Made by a program: the position numbers and the translations under genes. Source: Tiliqua scincoides (lineage: Eukaryota > Chordata > Lepidosauria > Squamata > Scincidae). From it: DNA of 64,000 nt. Every line of letters begins with the position of its first letter. Position 1 is the first letter of the stretch. Below are positions 52,659-63,896 of the stretch, piece after piece. The notes under the pieces were generated by a model. That model was not told the DNA's origin, searched no databases, and saw only the letters and a program-made list of their open reading frames with translations. The DNA is taken from NCBI RefSeq assembly GCF_035046505.1, contig NC_089830.1, positions 22,458,379 to 22,522,378 of the forward strand. The letters are read 5' to 3'.

Positions 52659-53255
52659 GTCTAGATGGGATAGGATTGGGCCCCCTAGTCTGCTGGGCAA
52701 GGGTTGAGTACAAAGTCCTTTCTAAGCAGGACTGCAAGGTGCTTGGGGAGAAGGATAGAGCTAAACAGGTGCGACTTGGCAAACAGCAAGAGGAAAAAAG
52801 GAAAACCGCTCAGTGGCATGGACACTTTCCAAGGGATTTAGGAGTGAGCCCAAATTGGAGGCGGCTCTCATATTGAGAGAAGCTCCAAAAACATGCAGGA
52901 ACGTCACCCCCAGAGGGTTTGGGAATGACTGCCTTCGGCTTCCAGAGCAGAGGTTGTTGTAGGACTTGGCATCCAAAAAAAGATAGACAAAGGAGTTTTG
53001 GGTTTCTCTTTAGGTATGCAGAGTAGGTTTCCTGTCCTTCCTGCACACAAAAGGCTTCATGGCTCCCCAAATGGAGAAACAGCACACAGACTCTGGTCAT
53101 GATGGGAGAAACCATCTTCTTGGCATTGGGAACTGGAAAAGATTGTCCAATGGCCTGGCCACTGGGCAATCTGAAACAATTTAATCTATAGCAGAATGTG
53201 TACATGCAACAAAGATCCATACTGATGGAGTATTCAAATCTGCAAGACTTTAGAG

Positions 53256-53476
53256 CAGTGGTCCCCAAACCTACTGTGGCTATGGTGCTCCTGCAACCTC
53301 TTCTTCCTGGTTTAGCCAGGTTCTGCCATCTTGGATCATATAAAATCACACACAGTCCAAGATGGCAGTGCCCAAATCTCACAAGATCCAAGATGATGGC
53401 ACCCAAATCTCATGAGATCCAAGACGGCAGCAACCAAATCCCTAAGGCAGTGCAGTGCATGGTTTGGAAACCACTG
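53256..53476. mobile_element. Complete hAT-like MITE (221 bp) with 8-bp target duplication
   Basis: Ends CAGTGGTCCCCAAAC and GTTTGGAAACCACTG, flanks CTTTAGAG on both sides (53248-53255, 53477-53484). The interior holds imperfect repeats of 'atccaagatggcag..cccaaatctca'. Confidence 0.92.
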
Positions 53477-53654
53477 CTTTAGAGGAAAAGAGGCATCCAG
53501 GTTCCCCTCAGCATCACAGCTAAAGCGTTCTTCTTCATGGCCCTTAATAGCTTTTGAGACATCACACTTCGGAGACCAAAAGTCCTGCTTGGCAGAAATC
53601 AAGACTGAGCTAGTATGGACTGCACTTGAGTTGAAAGAGGACATTCATAACTTT

Positions 53655-53970
53655 AGAAGAGCCCCACTGGATCAGGCCAAAGACCCATCTAGTCCAGCAT
53701 GCTGTATCTCACAGTGGCCCAGTAGAAGCCTCCAGAAGCATATAAGACAACAAGAGACCTACATCCTGGTGCCCTCCCTTGCACCTGGCATTCTGAGGTA
53801 GCCCACTTCTAAAACCAGGAGGTTGCACATACCCATCAGGTCATGTAACCTGTGACGAACTTTTCCTCCAGAAATTTGTCCAATCCCCTTTTAAAGGCAT
53901 CTAGGCCAGATCCCATCACCACCTCCTGTGGCAAGGAGTTCCACAGACTAATGACATGCCGGATAATGAT
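53655..53970 (-). mobile_element. CR1 LINE 3' fragment
   Basis: Minus-strand CR1 3' UTR ('gccccactggatcaggccaa', 'gtatctcacagtggcccag') through 'caaggagttccacagactaa'. A further small piece is at 54480-54550. Confidence 0.82.
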
Positions 53971-54786
53971 AGGGAGAAATGGTTAAATTATCTTCTCTAG
54001 TTTGAGAAAAATAACTGAAACTGGAGCCAAGAGAATGACTGTTGTTCCCCTCAGGATAGGAGGGTCATTATGTCAAAGTGACCTAAAGAAATAATGATTC
54101 GCAGAACATGTAGATCATAACTTTCCCAAAGGGAAAATTCCAGGATCTTGTATAACCAAAGTTGTGGGCCAGGAATATTTTGGGATGCAGGGCAGTATGA
54201 CTGCCTAGTTAGAGCCAGGACCATGCACCAAACCTGTCATAACAGGCCGAATGGGTAACTTGTTTATCTCACTTTATTTAATGTGGTTTTCTGGGTGTGG
54301 TTCTTTGAGAAACAGGATGGGAAATGAAGAGTGAACATTTGTATCCAAACCGAATCAATTGGCTTGTGTGTAACTATTGTAGAAATAAAGCCTCCAAACC
54401 CTTTTAAAAGGTCTGTGACTGTTTGGCATTGCGTCAGTGAAGAGAATCTGAAAATCTTTCCAACAAATGGTGACTCCACCAAGACAATATTTTCTTTTGT
54501 CTGCCCTAACTTTCCCAACACTCAGTTTTAATGGATGTCTCCTCGTTCTGATGTTAACACTGTGTTCAATGCAAGAGCATTGAACTACCCCACAGCAACT
54601 CCATGAAATGAACGAAAGGAAAACACAGTAAGGAAAACAAAGCAACATTTAACGAGCAGCAAAAGAAATATAAAATACCATTCTAACCAAAATAAAGTCT
54701 CCTAACATAGATGTCAAAGGATCGGTATTAACTAGGAACTTCTTCTGAAACACACACACTTACTTGTAGGTTATTATAAGTGAGAG
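53971..54786. other. Intergenic, no gene recognised
   Basis: A/T-rich sequence with the small CR1 piece at 54480-54550. Nothing else is supported. Confidence 0.4.
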
Positions 54787-55838
54787 AACATAAGAACATA
54801 AGAACAGCCCCACTGGATCAGGCCATAGGCCCATCTAGTCCAGCTTCCTGTATCTCACAGCGGCCCACCAAATGCCCCAGGGAGCACACCAGATAACAAG
54901 AGACCTCATCCTGGTGCCCTCCCCTACATCTGGCATTCTGACTCAACCCATTCCCAAAATCAGGAGGCTGCGCACACACCTCACGGCCTGTACCCCACAA
55001 TGGACTTTTCCTCCAGAAACTTGTCCAGTCCCCTTTTAAAGGCGTCTAGGCTAGACGCCAGCACCACATCCTGTGGCAAGGAGTTCCACAGACCGACCAC
55101 ACGCTGAGTAAAGAAATATTTTCTTTTGTCTGTCCTAACCCGCCCAACACTCAATTTTAGTGGATGTCCCCTGGTTCTGGTATTATGTGAGAGTGTAAAG
55201 AGCATCTCCCTATCCACTCTGTCCATCCCCTGCATAATTTTGTATGTCTCAATCATGTCCCCCCTCAAGCGTCTCTTTTCTAGGCTGAAGAGGCCCAAAC
55301 GCCGTAGCCTTTCCTCATAAGGAAGGTGCCCCAGCCCCGTAATCATCTTAGTCGCTCTCTTTTGCACCTTTTCCATTTCCACTATGTCTTTTTTGAGATG
55401 CGGCGACCAGAACTGGACACAATACTCCAGGTGTGGCCTTACCATAGATTTGTACAACGGCATTATAATACTAGCCGTTTTGTTCTCAATACCCTTCCTA
55501 ATGATCCCAAGCATAGAATTGGCCTTCTTCACTGCCGCCGCACATTGGGTCGACACTTTCATCGACCTGTCCACCACCACCCCAAGATCTCTCTCCTGAT
55601 CTGTCACAGACAGCTCAGAACCCATCAACCTATATGTGAAGTTTTGATTTTTTGCCCCAATGTGCATGACTTTACACTTACTGACATTGAAGCGCATCTG
55701 CCATTTTGCTGCCCATTCTGCCAGTCTGGAGAGATCCTTCTGGAGCTCCTCACAATCACTTCTGGTCTTTACCACTCTGAAAAGTTTGGTGTCGTCTGCA
55801 AACTTAGCCACTTCACTGCTCAACCCTGTCTCCAGGGT
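54787..55838 (-). mobile_element. Young CR1-type LINE, 5'-truncated
   Basis: The minus-strand frame is open from about 55916 to 54981: LSSEVAKFADDTKLFRVVK, DQERDLGVVVDRSMKVSTQC, MITGLGHLPYEERLRRLGLF, WNSLPQDVVLASSLDAFKRG. It is followed by the 3' UTR and three TTCTTATG tail repeats. Compared by eye with 15140-16187 it is nearly identical. The 5' end lies where the CR1 reading stops near 'ctccaggg' (55838). Confidence 0.93.
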
Positions 55839-56060
55839 GTCTCCAGAGAGGAGAGGTGGGGAATACTTTATGGTTGGAAATACTGATATATGACAGCTAC
55901 AAACAGCAAAGCTCACAGGCTGCTAGCTTCTTCTGTGTGTTTGACGTGCCTGAACATTTTGTTGAAGGTCTCTGGACCTTGACAGCACCAGGACGCTGCA
56001 TAAACTTGGCCCTCTCCCTTGGCCATTGCTGTGCAGTGGTAGTTGGGATGGGCAACTCCT

Positions 56061-56248
56061 TTGGAACTCCTTGCCACAAGATGTGGTGATGGCGTCTGGC
56101 CTAGATGCCTTTAAAAGAGGGTTGGACAGATTGATGGAGGAATGCTCCGGTGTTCCCTGAAGCATCTGGTGGGCCACTGTGAAACAGAGGAAGCTGAATT
56201 AGATGGGCCTTTGGCCTAGTCCAGCAGGGATCTTCTTATGTTCTTAAG
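56061..56248 (+). mobile_element. CR1 LINE 3' fragment, plus strand
   Basis: 'ttggaactccttgccacaag' through 'gggccactgtgaaacagagg' to a TTCTTATGTTCTTAAG tail. It ends 66 bp before the leader exon of the next gene. Confidence 0.82.
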
Positions 56249-56357
56249 GGCAGCGTACGCTTCAATAGAGGTTGCATCTCCTATGGAATAACATGAACAA
56301 CTCTCTTTCCCAGGTTCTTCCCATTGGTGCTGTGCAAACTCTTGACAAACCCTCACA

Positions 56358-58379
56358 ATGAATGCCTGGCACATCAGCTCTTTGGTCTGTACTCTCATCG
56401 GCGTCTTGCTGCTGCTGATTGCCGTGAGCACAGACTACTGGGTGGCGAATGCCATTACACAAGCGGGGCTCTGGAAACTTTGCATCAACAATGTGTGTGC
56501 TTACTGGGGATGGAACATAGCAGGTAAAATCTTCTTTCTTTTTTCCTATGACAGGAAGCCTGGAGGTGCCATGGTGCGGTACCAAGAAGTCTTTCTCACT
56601 CCTTATGTTTCTATCCCTTTGTGGTTTCACTTATGGTTCAACTTCCTCCTAGTCCCATGTGACCAGGGATACCAAGTTTACTGCTGTAACCATGACTGTT
56701 TCCAAGCCCGTTCTCTTCGAGGAACCTTTTCTACACTGCCCCGTTTCCCATGGAATCAGCCCAGTAGTGACAAAACTCCTACACACAGCAGAGGAATCTC
56801 ACCAAAATGAAAGGGACATGATACTAATGACTTGACTTGCTTAATTGATTTCAGTGGTTGTTTCGTCAGGGTTCACTTGTTAGGATACAACCCTTCGAAA
56901 GGTGCCAGAGGGTTTGAACCATCAATATGTAGTGCCCCATGAACCTGGGGTGGATATATTACATAAGACTTCACAGTGATGATGACTGTATGACCTCCAC
57001 TGATGCATTTCATCCCCTTCTCTCTATTTTGCCTTCCTCCAGTTTATATGCATGTCACCCGAGCTTTTTTGATAATTGGGCTGTTGACTGGTTTTCTCTC
57101 CGCTGGTTTGCTTTGTGCCCTCTTTTCCGGCTCTCAGATTGGCTCCTTCTCCATTACCAAGAACGCAGCTTCAGGCAACTATAGTGCAGGTATTACATCA
57201 AAGGTGTTCTCTTCACATTTCCTTCCACAGGGAATGTCCCATCCCCAAAGATAAACAAATGGAGAATTATTCCCTGTGCTTGAAATTTCACAAATCCTGT
57301 GCTGGGCAGGCAAGAGCTCAATTGAAAACACATAGATGCTGAGCTTGGAAAAAATGTAGTGCAGGTTCCCCAACCTTGGCTACCCACCTCATCCTCCGTG
57401 GTGGGTAGTGGCACAGGAATGACCTACTGGGCGGGTGAGGAGGCCTCTTCTGGATTACGCTGGGCCAGTGACCCACTCTATTGGCCTCTGTGGGCCTTAG
57501 AATGACAAACAGGAAGTGGCTTTCCAAAAACCCAAAGTGACTTTCTGAGACTTCTGCCGGCCATTCTGAGGCTAGCAAAGGCCAGTAGAGTGGGTTGCCA
57601 TCCCGGTGTGACCCAGACAAGGCCTCTCCACTCTTCCAGTGAATAATTCAGCTTTTTAAATGGCTCTGATTTGGAGCCAAACCAGAGCTAGGGTGGGTGG
57701 GAAGGTCCAGGTTGTGTAGGTCGCAACCTACAGAAACACTGATGTAGAATTGGGATTGAGCAAAATTGAGAGTGAGTTTAGAAGGACTTTATTCAGCTGT
57801 AGCAGGGTGCACAGGTGTACAACAGCAACATCAACCCCTGTGGTGGTGGTGGGCAGTATGAAGCGTGCCTAGCTGGGTCAGGCATAGTAGAAATACTTGG
57901 AGTCTCTTCTTAGCCCAGCTTGGTCAACTGACCATAAGAACATGAGAACGTGAGAAAAGCCCTGCTGGATCAGATCCAAGGTCCATCTTGTCCGGCCTCC
58001 CTAAGTGTTCTTAATGCCTTCTCTTTGACTCCTAGGTATTCTTACCCTGATTGCCATGTCCGTGTTCACAGGAGTCGAGAACGCAGGCAGCTTATTTTCA
58101 TGGTCATTTGGCTTGGGCTGGGCGTGCTGTCCTCTGTTCTTTATAGCAGGTGAGTAGGGGCATTGTGTGACTGCGGAGATGCATTTATTCCAATGCTCTG
58201 CATAAGTCAGGGCTTGCCAGGCACATGATTTGCTCAATCCTCCATCTGTTGTATGTCCCATCAGTGGATTGGTGGCCCAGATTCCCATGGTGCGTCTCCA
58301 TTCCAGTGTCTCACACTGTTTTCCTCCCTTGACAGGCGGACTTGCTCACAAACTGCACTTAGATAACACATCAGCATGA
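56358..58379 (+). CDS. Four-TM claudin-like protein, NKG7-like (second copy)
   Basis: Four coding exons with GT-AG borders and phase-1 introns: 56358-56523 (exon starts at 56314, with 44 bases of leader), 57043-57189, 58036-58149 and 58336-58379 (TGA), 156 aa. The protein starts MNAWHISSLVCTLIGVLLLL and ends GGLAHKLHLDNTSA. Loop 1: DYWVANAITQAGLWKLC....C, the claudin-superfamily signature. TM2 follows VYMHVTRAFLIIG, TM3 is ILTLIAMSVFTG, and TM4 is preceded by SLFSWSFGLGWACCP, very like the recalled human NKG7 stretch 'FFSWSFYLGWVS'. The third exon is 21 bp shorter than in LIM2 and the first copy. Probable role: membrane protein of leukocyte granules if truly NKG7-like. AATAAA at 58814 with a G/T-containing downstream region gives a ~435-base 3' UTR. 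It may alternatively be the CLDND2 counterpart. Confidence 0.85.
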
Positions 58380-58813
58380 GGAAAGACGGTTCTGTCTCTT
58401 GGGGATTTCTAAGGCACAGACACAGAAATAACAGACACAGCCTGCACTTGGTCTCGGACCAAACTTCTATCTCTGAATGGCAGATTGATGGCGGGATGAG
58501 GTGACCGGACTGGAGTTGGAATCAGATGGCCTCATTTTGCTCCCAACATCTCAGGCTATGGAACCCACACCTGATCCCCCCCCCCCCCCTTTGCTTGATT
58601 GGATCTCAAAAGCACTTTGGGGATGAAACGTTTGCTTCATAGGTTCATTTTTCTGGCACAAATGAGACTCCTTTCCAGCTGTGCTTTCCAAATACGTCTC
58701 CGGGCTTGCACAGATAGCAAATAGCTGGCCTGGTTTATTGGTTTTGTGTTGTTTTTTTTGTACCCTGGTTGCCCTCCCTTGTATGAGATTTGTGTGTAAA
58801 ATCTTTTTGTAGA

Positions 58814-58819
58814 AATAAA
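58814..58819 (+). terminator. Likely poly(A) signal of the second NKG7-like gene
   Basis: AATAAA 435 bases after the stop, followed by 'tgctgtggtaaattatgtaa' with T/G content. Confidence 0.55.
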
Positions 58820-60186
58820 TGCTGTGGTAAATTATGTAAACATGATGTTACTGCATCTCGTAATCCGAATGCCCAAAGCATGGACACTATAAGCTCTCGA
58901 AGACTCAAGCAGGCCAGTTCCCTGAACCTCAACATCCTGTGTTCTGCTGCTGATCTTTTCCCAATTGACACTTCAACGCTCGGACTCCTGGAGGCCACTG
59001 AGCATTCTCAGTCCTTTCCACCCCCTCCAGTGTGTGTTTTAATTTCCAGCTGTTCTTACTTTTGCATCCCGAATGAGTCCCCAGAAGGCATACAAACCAC
59101 TGCCTTATCCTCAGATGCCCCCATTTCACATACAAACTAAGTGCCCAGCCACCTACATTCACTATTGACCAGGGCCTCTAAGAAGGGGTGCAAGAGGTAC
59201 ATTGTGCCTTTGCTTGTGGTAAAAAGGGGGCTCAGGAGCCAAATGGAACCAAAAGGGGTGGAGAGGGAGCCAAATTCACATTTGACGGGAGAAGGGAAGG
59301 GGCTGAAAATAAAACCTTTACCTCCTGATAAATTTCATCTGATTTAATAACACCAGAAAGAGGAACATCTACCAAAACTGAATGTTGGGAGAGTTGGAAG
59401 ACTCTCATGGAAGACTTTGGGGACCACTGATGTAACACATTATCTCTACCTGGTGATAGAGCTTGGCATAGCCTTGTTAAGAAGATATATTGTCAAACTG
59501 AGAAGGCCAACACCCATTCCTATGTAAAAACATTTTCTGCTAACAAATGTCCTTTTTTTTACCTTATCATAAGCAAATGGCTACACACAGGTTATGTGTG
59601 TCATGCGGGTTATGTGTGTCACACACAGGTTAGGTGTGTGTGTGTGTCAACGCATACAGGCTATGCTTTGTCGTAAGCAAATTTGCATAAGCACCTTGTG
59701 ATAAGCAAATTTGTCATAAGCAAATTTGTCATAAGCACCTTGTCATAAGCAAACGGCTACACACAGGTTATAGGGATGTTTCTAATTCTATAAAGAAGCT
59801 TCTACCATATAGTTCAGTTTTGCGAATGAATACAGCCATCTTGGGATCACGAGGGCACCCGAGCCTTCATTTCCCAGAAAAAGCTGCCTTATTGTGAGTC
59901 AGAATAGTGATCCATCTGGGTCACTGTTGTCAGCACAGACTTCACAAAGATCAGAATTCTTCTCTGCCATGTCTGGAGATGTCAGGGATTAAACCAGGCA
60001 CCTTCTGCAGACCAAAGCAACAGCTTGAGCATCAAATCACGTTCTGATCTGCATTACAGACATGTGTTTCTTACACCTGCACTGCACAGACTGGGCCCTT
60101 CCCAGTAGGAGATGGGAAAGGCAGCTTGTAGCCCTACACAGGGCTGTTGTTCGTAGGAACTCTCATGAGCCTGTCCTTTCCCCCAG
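58820..60186. other. Intergenic stretch between the second and third NKG7-like genes
   Basis: It holds a unit of the dispersed repeat family of 27258 (59165-59340), a small CR1-like piece (59345-59400) and the short-period repeat at 59565-59772. No gene recognised. Confidence 0.45.
59565..59772. repeat. Irregular tandem repeat of two short motifs
   Basis: The motif 'ataagcaaatttgtc' or variants ('cataagcaaatgg', 'cgtaagcaaatttgc') occurs six or more times, and 'cacacaggttat.tgtgtgtc' four times. The outer copies read 'ggctacacacaggttat' at both ends. Confidence 0.75.
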
Positions 60187-60229
60187 GTTCACCCCAACTG
60201 CATCGTGAAACCCCTGACCACTTCTCACC

Positions 60230-60383
60230 ATGAATGTGGTGCATATCATGGCTCTGATCTCCATGATTGCCAGTCTCATGATGCTCATGGTCGCTTTGAG
60301 GGCCCGCCACTGGGTGGACCTCGGTCAAAGCTACTTGGGCCTGTGGGAAGTCTGCTTTGTGACCTCATTGGGATGGGTATTGG
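60230..60383 (+). CDS. Third NKG7-like gene, first coding exon only (runs off the window)
   Basis: The exon starts after an acceptor at 60187, with a 43-base leader that resembles the leader of the second copy (both end in a '..ctcacCATGAATG'-like start context). It encodes MNVVHIMALISMIASLMMLM (TM1) and RHWVDLGQSYLGLWEVC, the claudin-type loop signature. I place the donor at G|GTATGG (60383/60384) because it gives the phase-1 exit used by all the relatives; GTATTG eight bases earlier is the alternative (phase 0). The second loop cysteine present in LIM2 and both other copies is absent (VTSL at that place). Exons 2-4 were not found before 64000, so either intron 1 exceeds 3.6 kb or the gene is a broken duplicate. 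Confidence 0.65.
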
Positions 60384-60419
60384 GTATGGGAGTGATATAC
60401 CAGGAAAGCTCTTCAATGC

Positions 60420-60700
60420 AGGGCCAGCCCATCCATAAGACCACCTGAAGCGGTTGTCTTAGGGTGGGAGATGCCCAACTCTGTCTGCCTAGTTGCCTCC
60501 ACTGCTCTCTGTTCACTCCCTGGATTTTTTAAAAAAGAAGAGGGGAACAGAGAAGAAGAGGAAGACATGTGGATGTGAGGAGAGTGCTGATCTAGAGAAT
60601 TGGAGAGTGGGGGGAGCAGAAGCAGGCACATCATCAGGCAAGGGGGACAGCATTTGGCATCCCTTCTCATGCATCAGGGGGTCTTGGGCTGGCCCAGTTC
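60420..60700. repeat. Purine-rich dispersed repeat copy in intron 1 of the third copy
   Basis: 'gggccagcccatccataaga', 'agcggttgtcttagggtggg' and the GAAGAGGAAGACATG core. Same family as 36500. Confidence 0.6.
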
Positions 60701-61189
60701 ACTGCAGAGGGAGGCCCCGTACTTTGCTCAGCTCAAATGCACTTGCTTAAGATTGTCACGGAAAATACACCCAGCAACATTCATCCTTTGTGGCCTTTAT
60801 AAAACAATAAAACTGTTTTGATAAAACTGGGGGCAAAAGAAGGTGGGGTGATAACTGCAACCAAACTTCGACTGAGTGAGCTCCAACAAAGGGCAGTTCA
60901 GGGGGTTCTCACGGTGGCCTGATTTTGAAGGCTGCCACTGAACGTACTGAAGTTTGGGAGGTTTAATCATGGGACAATGCAACAGGTGTCATCCACTGTG
61001 TGCACTGAGGCACTGGTCCAAAGGGAATTTAGAGCATAAGGAGCATAAGAGAAATGAGATCGAGGTGAAGCAAGCAGGTGGGCAGCAGGAAGGCGTGGGT
61101 TTCAGGGCACTTTTGCCAGTTCATCGCCTCTCCCAGCCCACCACTTCATGCAACCTCATGAGTGGACTGGCCCTGGTCCCAACTAGAAG
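60701..61189. other. No further exon recognised
   Basis: I looked for a phase-1 acceptor followed by a TM2-type frame and found none. The sequence looks unique. Confidence 0.4.
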
Positions 61190-61191
61190 TA

Positions 61192-61615
61192 CAGTAGTTC
61201 CCCCATATCTGCTTGGAAGTCTTATTTCCAAGACGTAATGCAGATATCAGAAACCGTGGATAATTGCGAACCCTAAATACAGATGGGACCTTGGTATCCA
61301 CTGATTTGACTCACCACTGATACTGGAGTCCACCTTTAATGCCTTGTAACAAGGCAAAAAAGCATCAAAATTCCATATCCTACCTTCAGATAGTTAAATA
61401 ATGTCATTCTGCCAGCATCACTACTTTTGTACAAAGGGAGATGAGTCACATACTGAGTGTGACAGGGTGGGAAAGTTTCACCAGGTTACTCAGAATGGTG
61501 TGCAATTAGAAACATAGGAATTGTTTATTTCTGGAATTTTCCAGTTAATATTTTGGGTAGCAGTAAACCCTGGATAACTGTAACCACATAAACCATGGAT
61601 ATGAAGGGACCACTG
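61192..61615. mobile_element. Tigger/pogo-like DNA transposon remnant
   Basis: Left end CAGTAGTTCCCCCATATCTG after TA; right end CATGGATATGAAGGGACCACTG followed by TG, one change from TA. The inner sequence 'gggaccttggtatccactga' fits the MER2/Tigger style of ends recalled from mammals. Confidence 0.7.
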
Positions 61616-61764
61616 TGAAAGTTTTGAACCACCATCTTGTTGATCCCTTCCAGATCCACAACTGCCTTCAACTGAGCTACCAGCTGGATTCCTCCCTTCT
61701 GCCTGGCCCAGGGCCTATTGGGGGGGGAGGGAATAATTTGTACCCCGGCCCAGAGTCAAAAATC

Positions 61765-61925
61765 CCTGCTCAGTCATGAAACTTTGTGGGTGACCTGGGA
61801 CCAGTCTCTCTCTCTCTGTCTGTCTCTCTCTCTCTGTCTCACCTACCTCACTGGGTTGTTGTGAGGGCAGAAAGGAACTATGTACACCACCTCGAAGGGC
61901 TCCTGGGGGGACTGCTAAATACATG
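61765..61925 (+). mobile_element. tRNA-derived SINE, head replaced
   Basis: Starts inside box B (AATCCCTGCTCAGTCATGAA), then an expanded CT/GTCT microsatellite (61806-61842), 'cctcactgggttgttgtgag' and 'gaactatgtacaccacctcg'. It is attached upstream to a unit of the 27258 dispersed repeat. Confidence 0.7.
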
Positions 61926-62039
61926 TGTTTTTCATGTTCCTCAACAACTGAGGCACGCTTCGTTGCCAAGAAGATGGTACGAAGAGCTGAGAGCTTGAAC
62001 GGGGGAGTCTTTTGAAACAGGCAGTTTCAAAGATTTTTC

Positions 62040-63828
62040 CCCGCTGGCCCTGTGCTGAATCACATCATATCCTGGTCACTATCTTTGGAGATTCGGAAAG
62101 CTGAGAACTCACCCTCCCACGGCCTAGATACAACAACATGACAGCGAAAAAAGTTTTAAATTTGTAAGTAACCTTGGCTCATTAAAAGGCAATAACAAGA
62201 ATTGTAATCAAGAGGTTGGAAGGAGGAAAAGATTAAGATTATTTACGTTGGCCGGTAGCCACCCAGAGGGGAAGTGAGCGAATCTGGATCTAAAGAAACC
62301 CCTGCTGGAGTAAACACAAGATTATTTTGTTTAATGTTATGCATGGCAAAGAAATGACTAATTAATAATCAATGGCTGAAAAAAACCTTTACTTTTGTTT
62401 TCCTAGCAAGAGGCTTGAAATCTGCCCTGATCATTTAAAGGCATACTAACCTAATTTGACTGTGTTATTGACCTGGATTATTGATATACCCTTTTTGGAA
62501 GAAGGGATGCAAGATAAAGATTTGGATGACTCTTTAATGGTTTGACTGATTTGACATTGATATTGACTGAATGTGGAATATTGACTTAAACTTTTTGGAT
62601 ACAAAAATTGGAAACTAGCCCTACAAGAAGTGGCTGGATTTGATATTGATAAAAACGGCATTTAAAAATTTAAAGGATGTTAGTAAAAGTCAGACCTTAT
62701 TAATGGATTTCTTGATGGATTTTAGAAGAGAAATGGAACAACAGGTCAGAAAATTATCTGAACAAATGAAGCAAACAAGCTCCTCCCTCTTAAGCACGCA
62801 GGAACAAATCATAAAGAATAGACAAGAAAAAAGAATGGATCAAATGTCGGGTGAAATTAAAGAAGTTGAGTATTTTGAAATGAGACAGGAGATGGAAGAA
62901 GCAATCATCACTATAACAATTAAGAATCTTAAGGAAGAAAAAAGAGGAAACGTTCAGGGAGTAAGCTGTCTCAAGAAGAGGAAGAATTTATGGATTAAAT
63001 CCAAAAACAACAGAATGAAGAAAAAGAAAGGAAAACAGAGAGGGGAGAAGAAATTTGAGAGATTTAAGAGGAAGAAATGGAAGAAGCACTGGGAGGAGTA
63101 GGAAGGAATACCAATAAGACAGAGAACAAAGCAAGCACAAAGACAGAAAATTAAAATGGCTGAACAACAAGTAGAATTTTTTTTTAAAATCATATTAAAT
63201 CAAAATAGATGTAAATGAAAATTTGAAATATAAATATTGCAAAAATTAAGTGGTATTAAGATAAATAAGGGTTATTCTTTAAAATAGAAGTTATATAAGA
63301 TAATCTACAGATGGTATTTTATTTTAGAGGAAATAGTAAAAGTGTAGCCTGGATCATAAAATAAATGTTGGACCAGTAAAGAATTGAGGGAATTTTTTAT
63401 TATGTGTGGTGAAATGGCGAAAAAGTAAAGAAATTTTGGAAAATGATATATAATATGTTATAAGAGATTTGAAGTCTGTATTACCATTTCAGTTGGAGAC
63501 ATCTTTTTTAAATGCGATATTAGAAATTAAGAATCAGATAAGAAAAACCTTATTTTAATTATTAGTTTAGTGGTAAGAAGACTGTATAAGTTTGAAGCCT
63601 TTTTATGATTGGATAGATAATTTTAGAGAAAAAGTATTGATTGTTTAGTTAAACTATTAATTAGTAGATTAATAAATATGATAATTTTTGTATTAAGGAA
63701 TAATTTAGTTTGGACCAATGTAAGTTGTAATCGATGGCCAATACCCTCATGTGTAACCTGTGTAGTCCCAGCCCTAAGTTTATCCATTTTTCCTTACCTG
63801 TATCTGTAATAAATAAATAAAGTATTGC

Positions 63829-63830
<2 letters not shown>
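62040..63830 (+). mobile_element. L1-like LINE remnant with part of ORF1
   Basis: A leader-like part (62150-62640) is followed by an open frame from 62640 to 63101 with a lysine- and glutamate-rich coiled coil (DFRREMEQQVRKLSEQMKQT, EEKRGNVQGV), typical of L1 ORF1 N termini. No reverse transcriptase follows; after 63101 the sequence is A/T-rich and reaches an 'aataaataaataaag' end, so the middle is missing. Identification is from composition and the coiled coil only, and the borders are approximate. Confidence 0.5.
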
Positions 63831-63892
<62 letters not shown>

Positions 63893-63893
63893 A
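63831..63893. repeat. (GAAA)n microsatellite
   Basis: About 15 uninterrupted GAAA units directly behind the 3' end of the L1-like remnant, probably grown from its poly(A) tail. Confidence 0.97.
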
Positions 63894-63896
63894 AAG

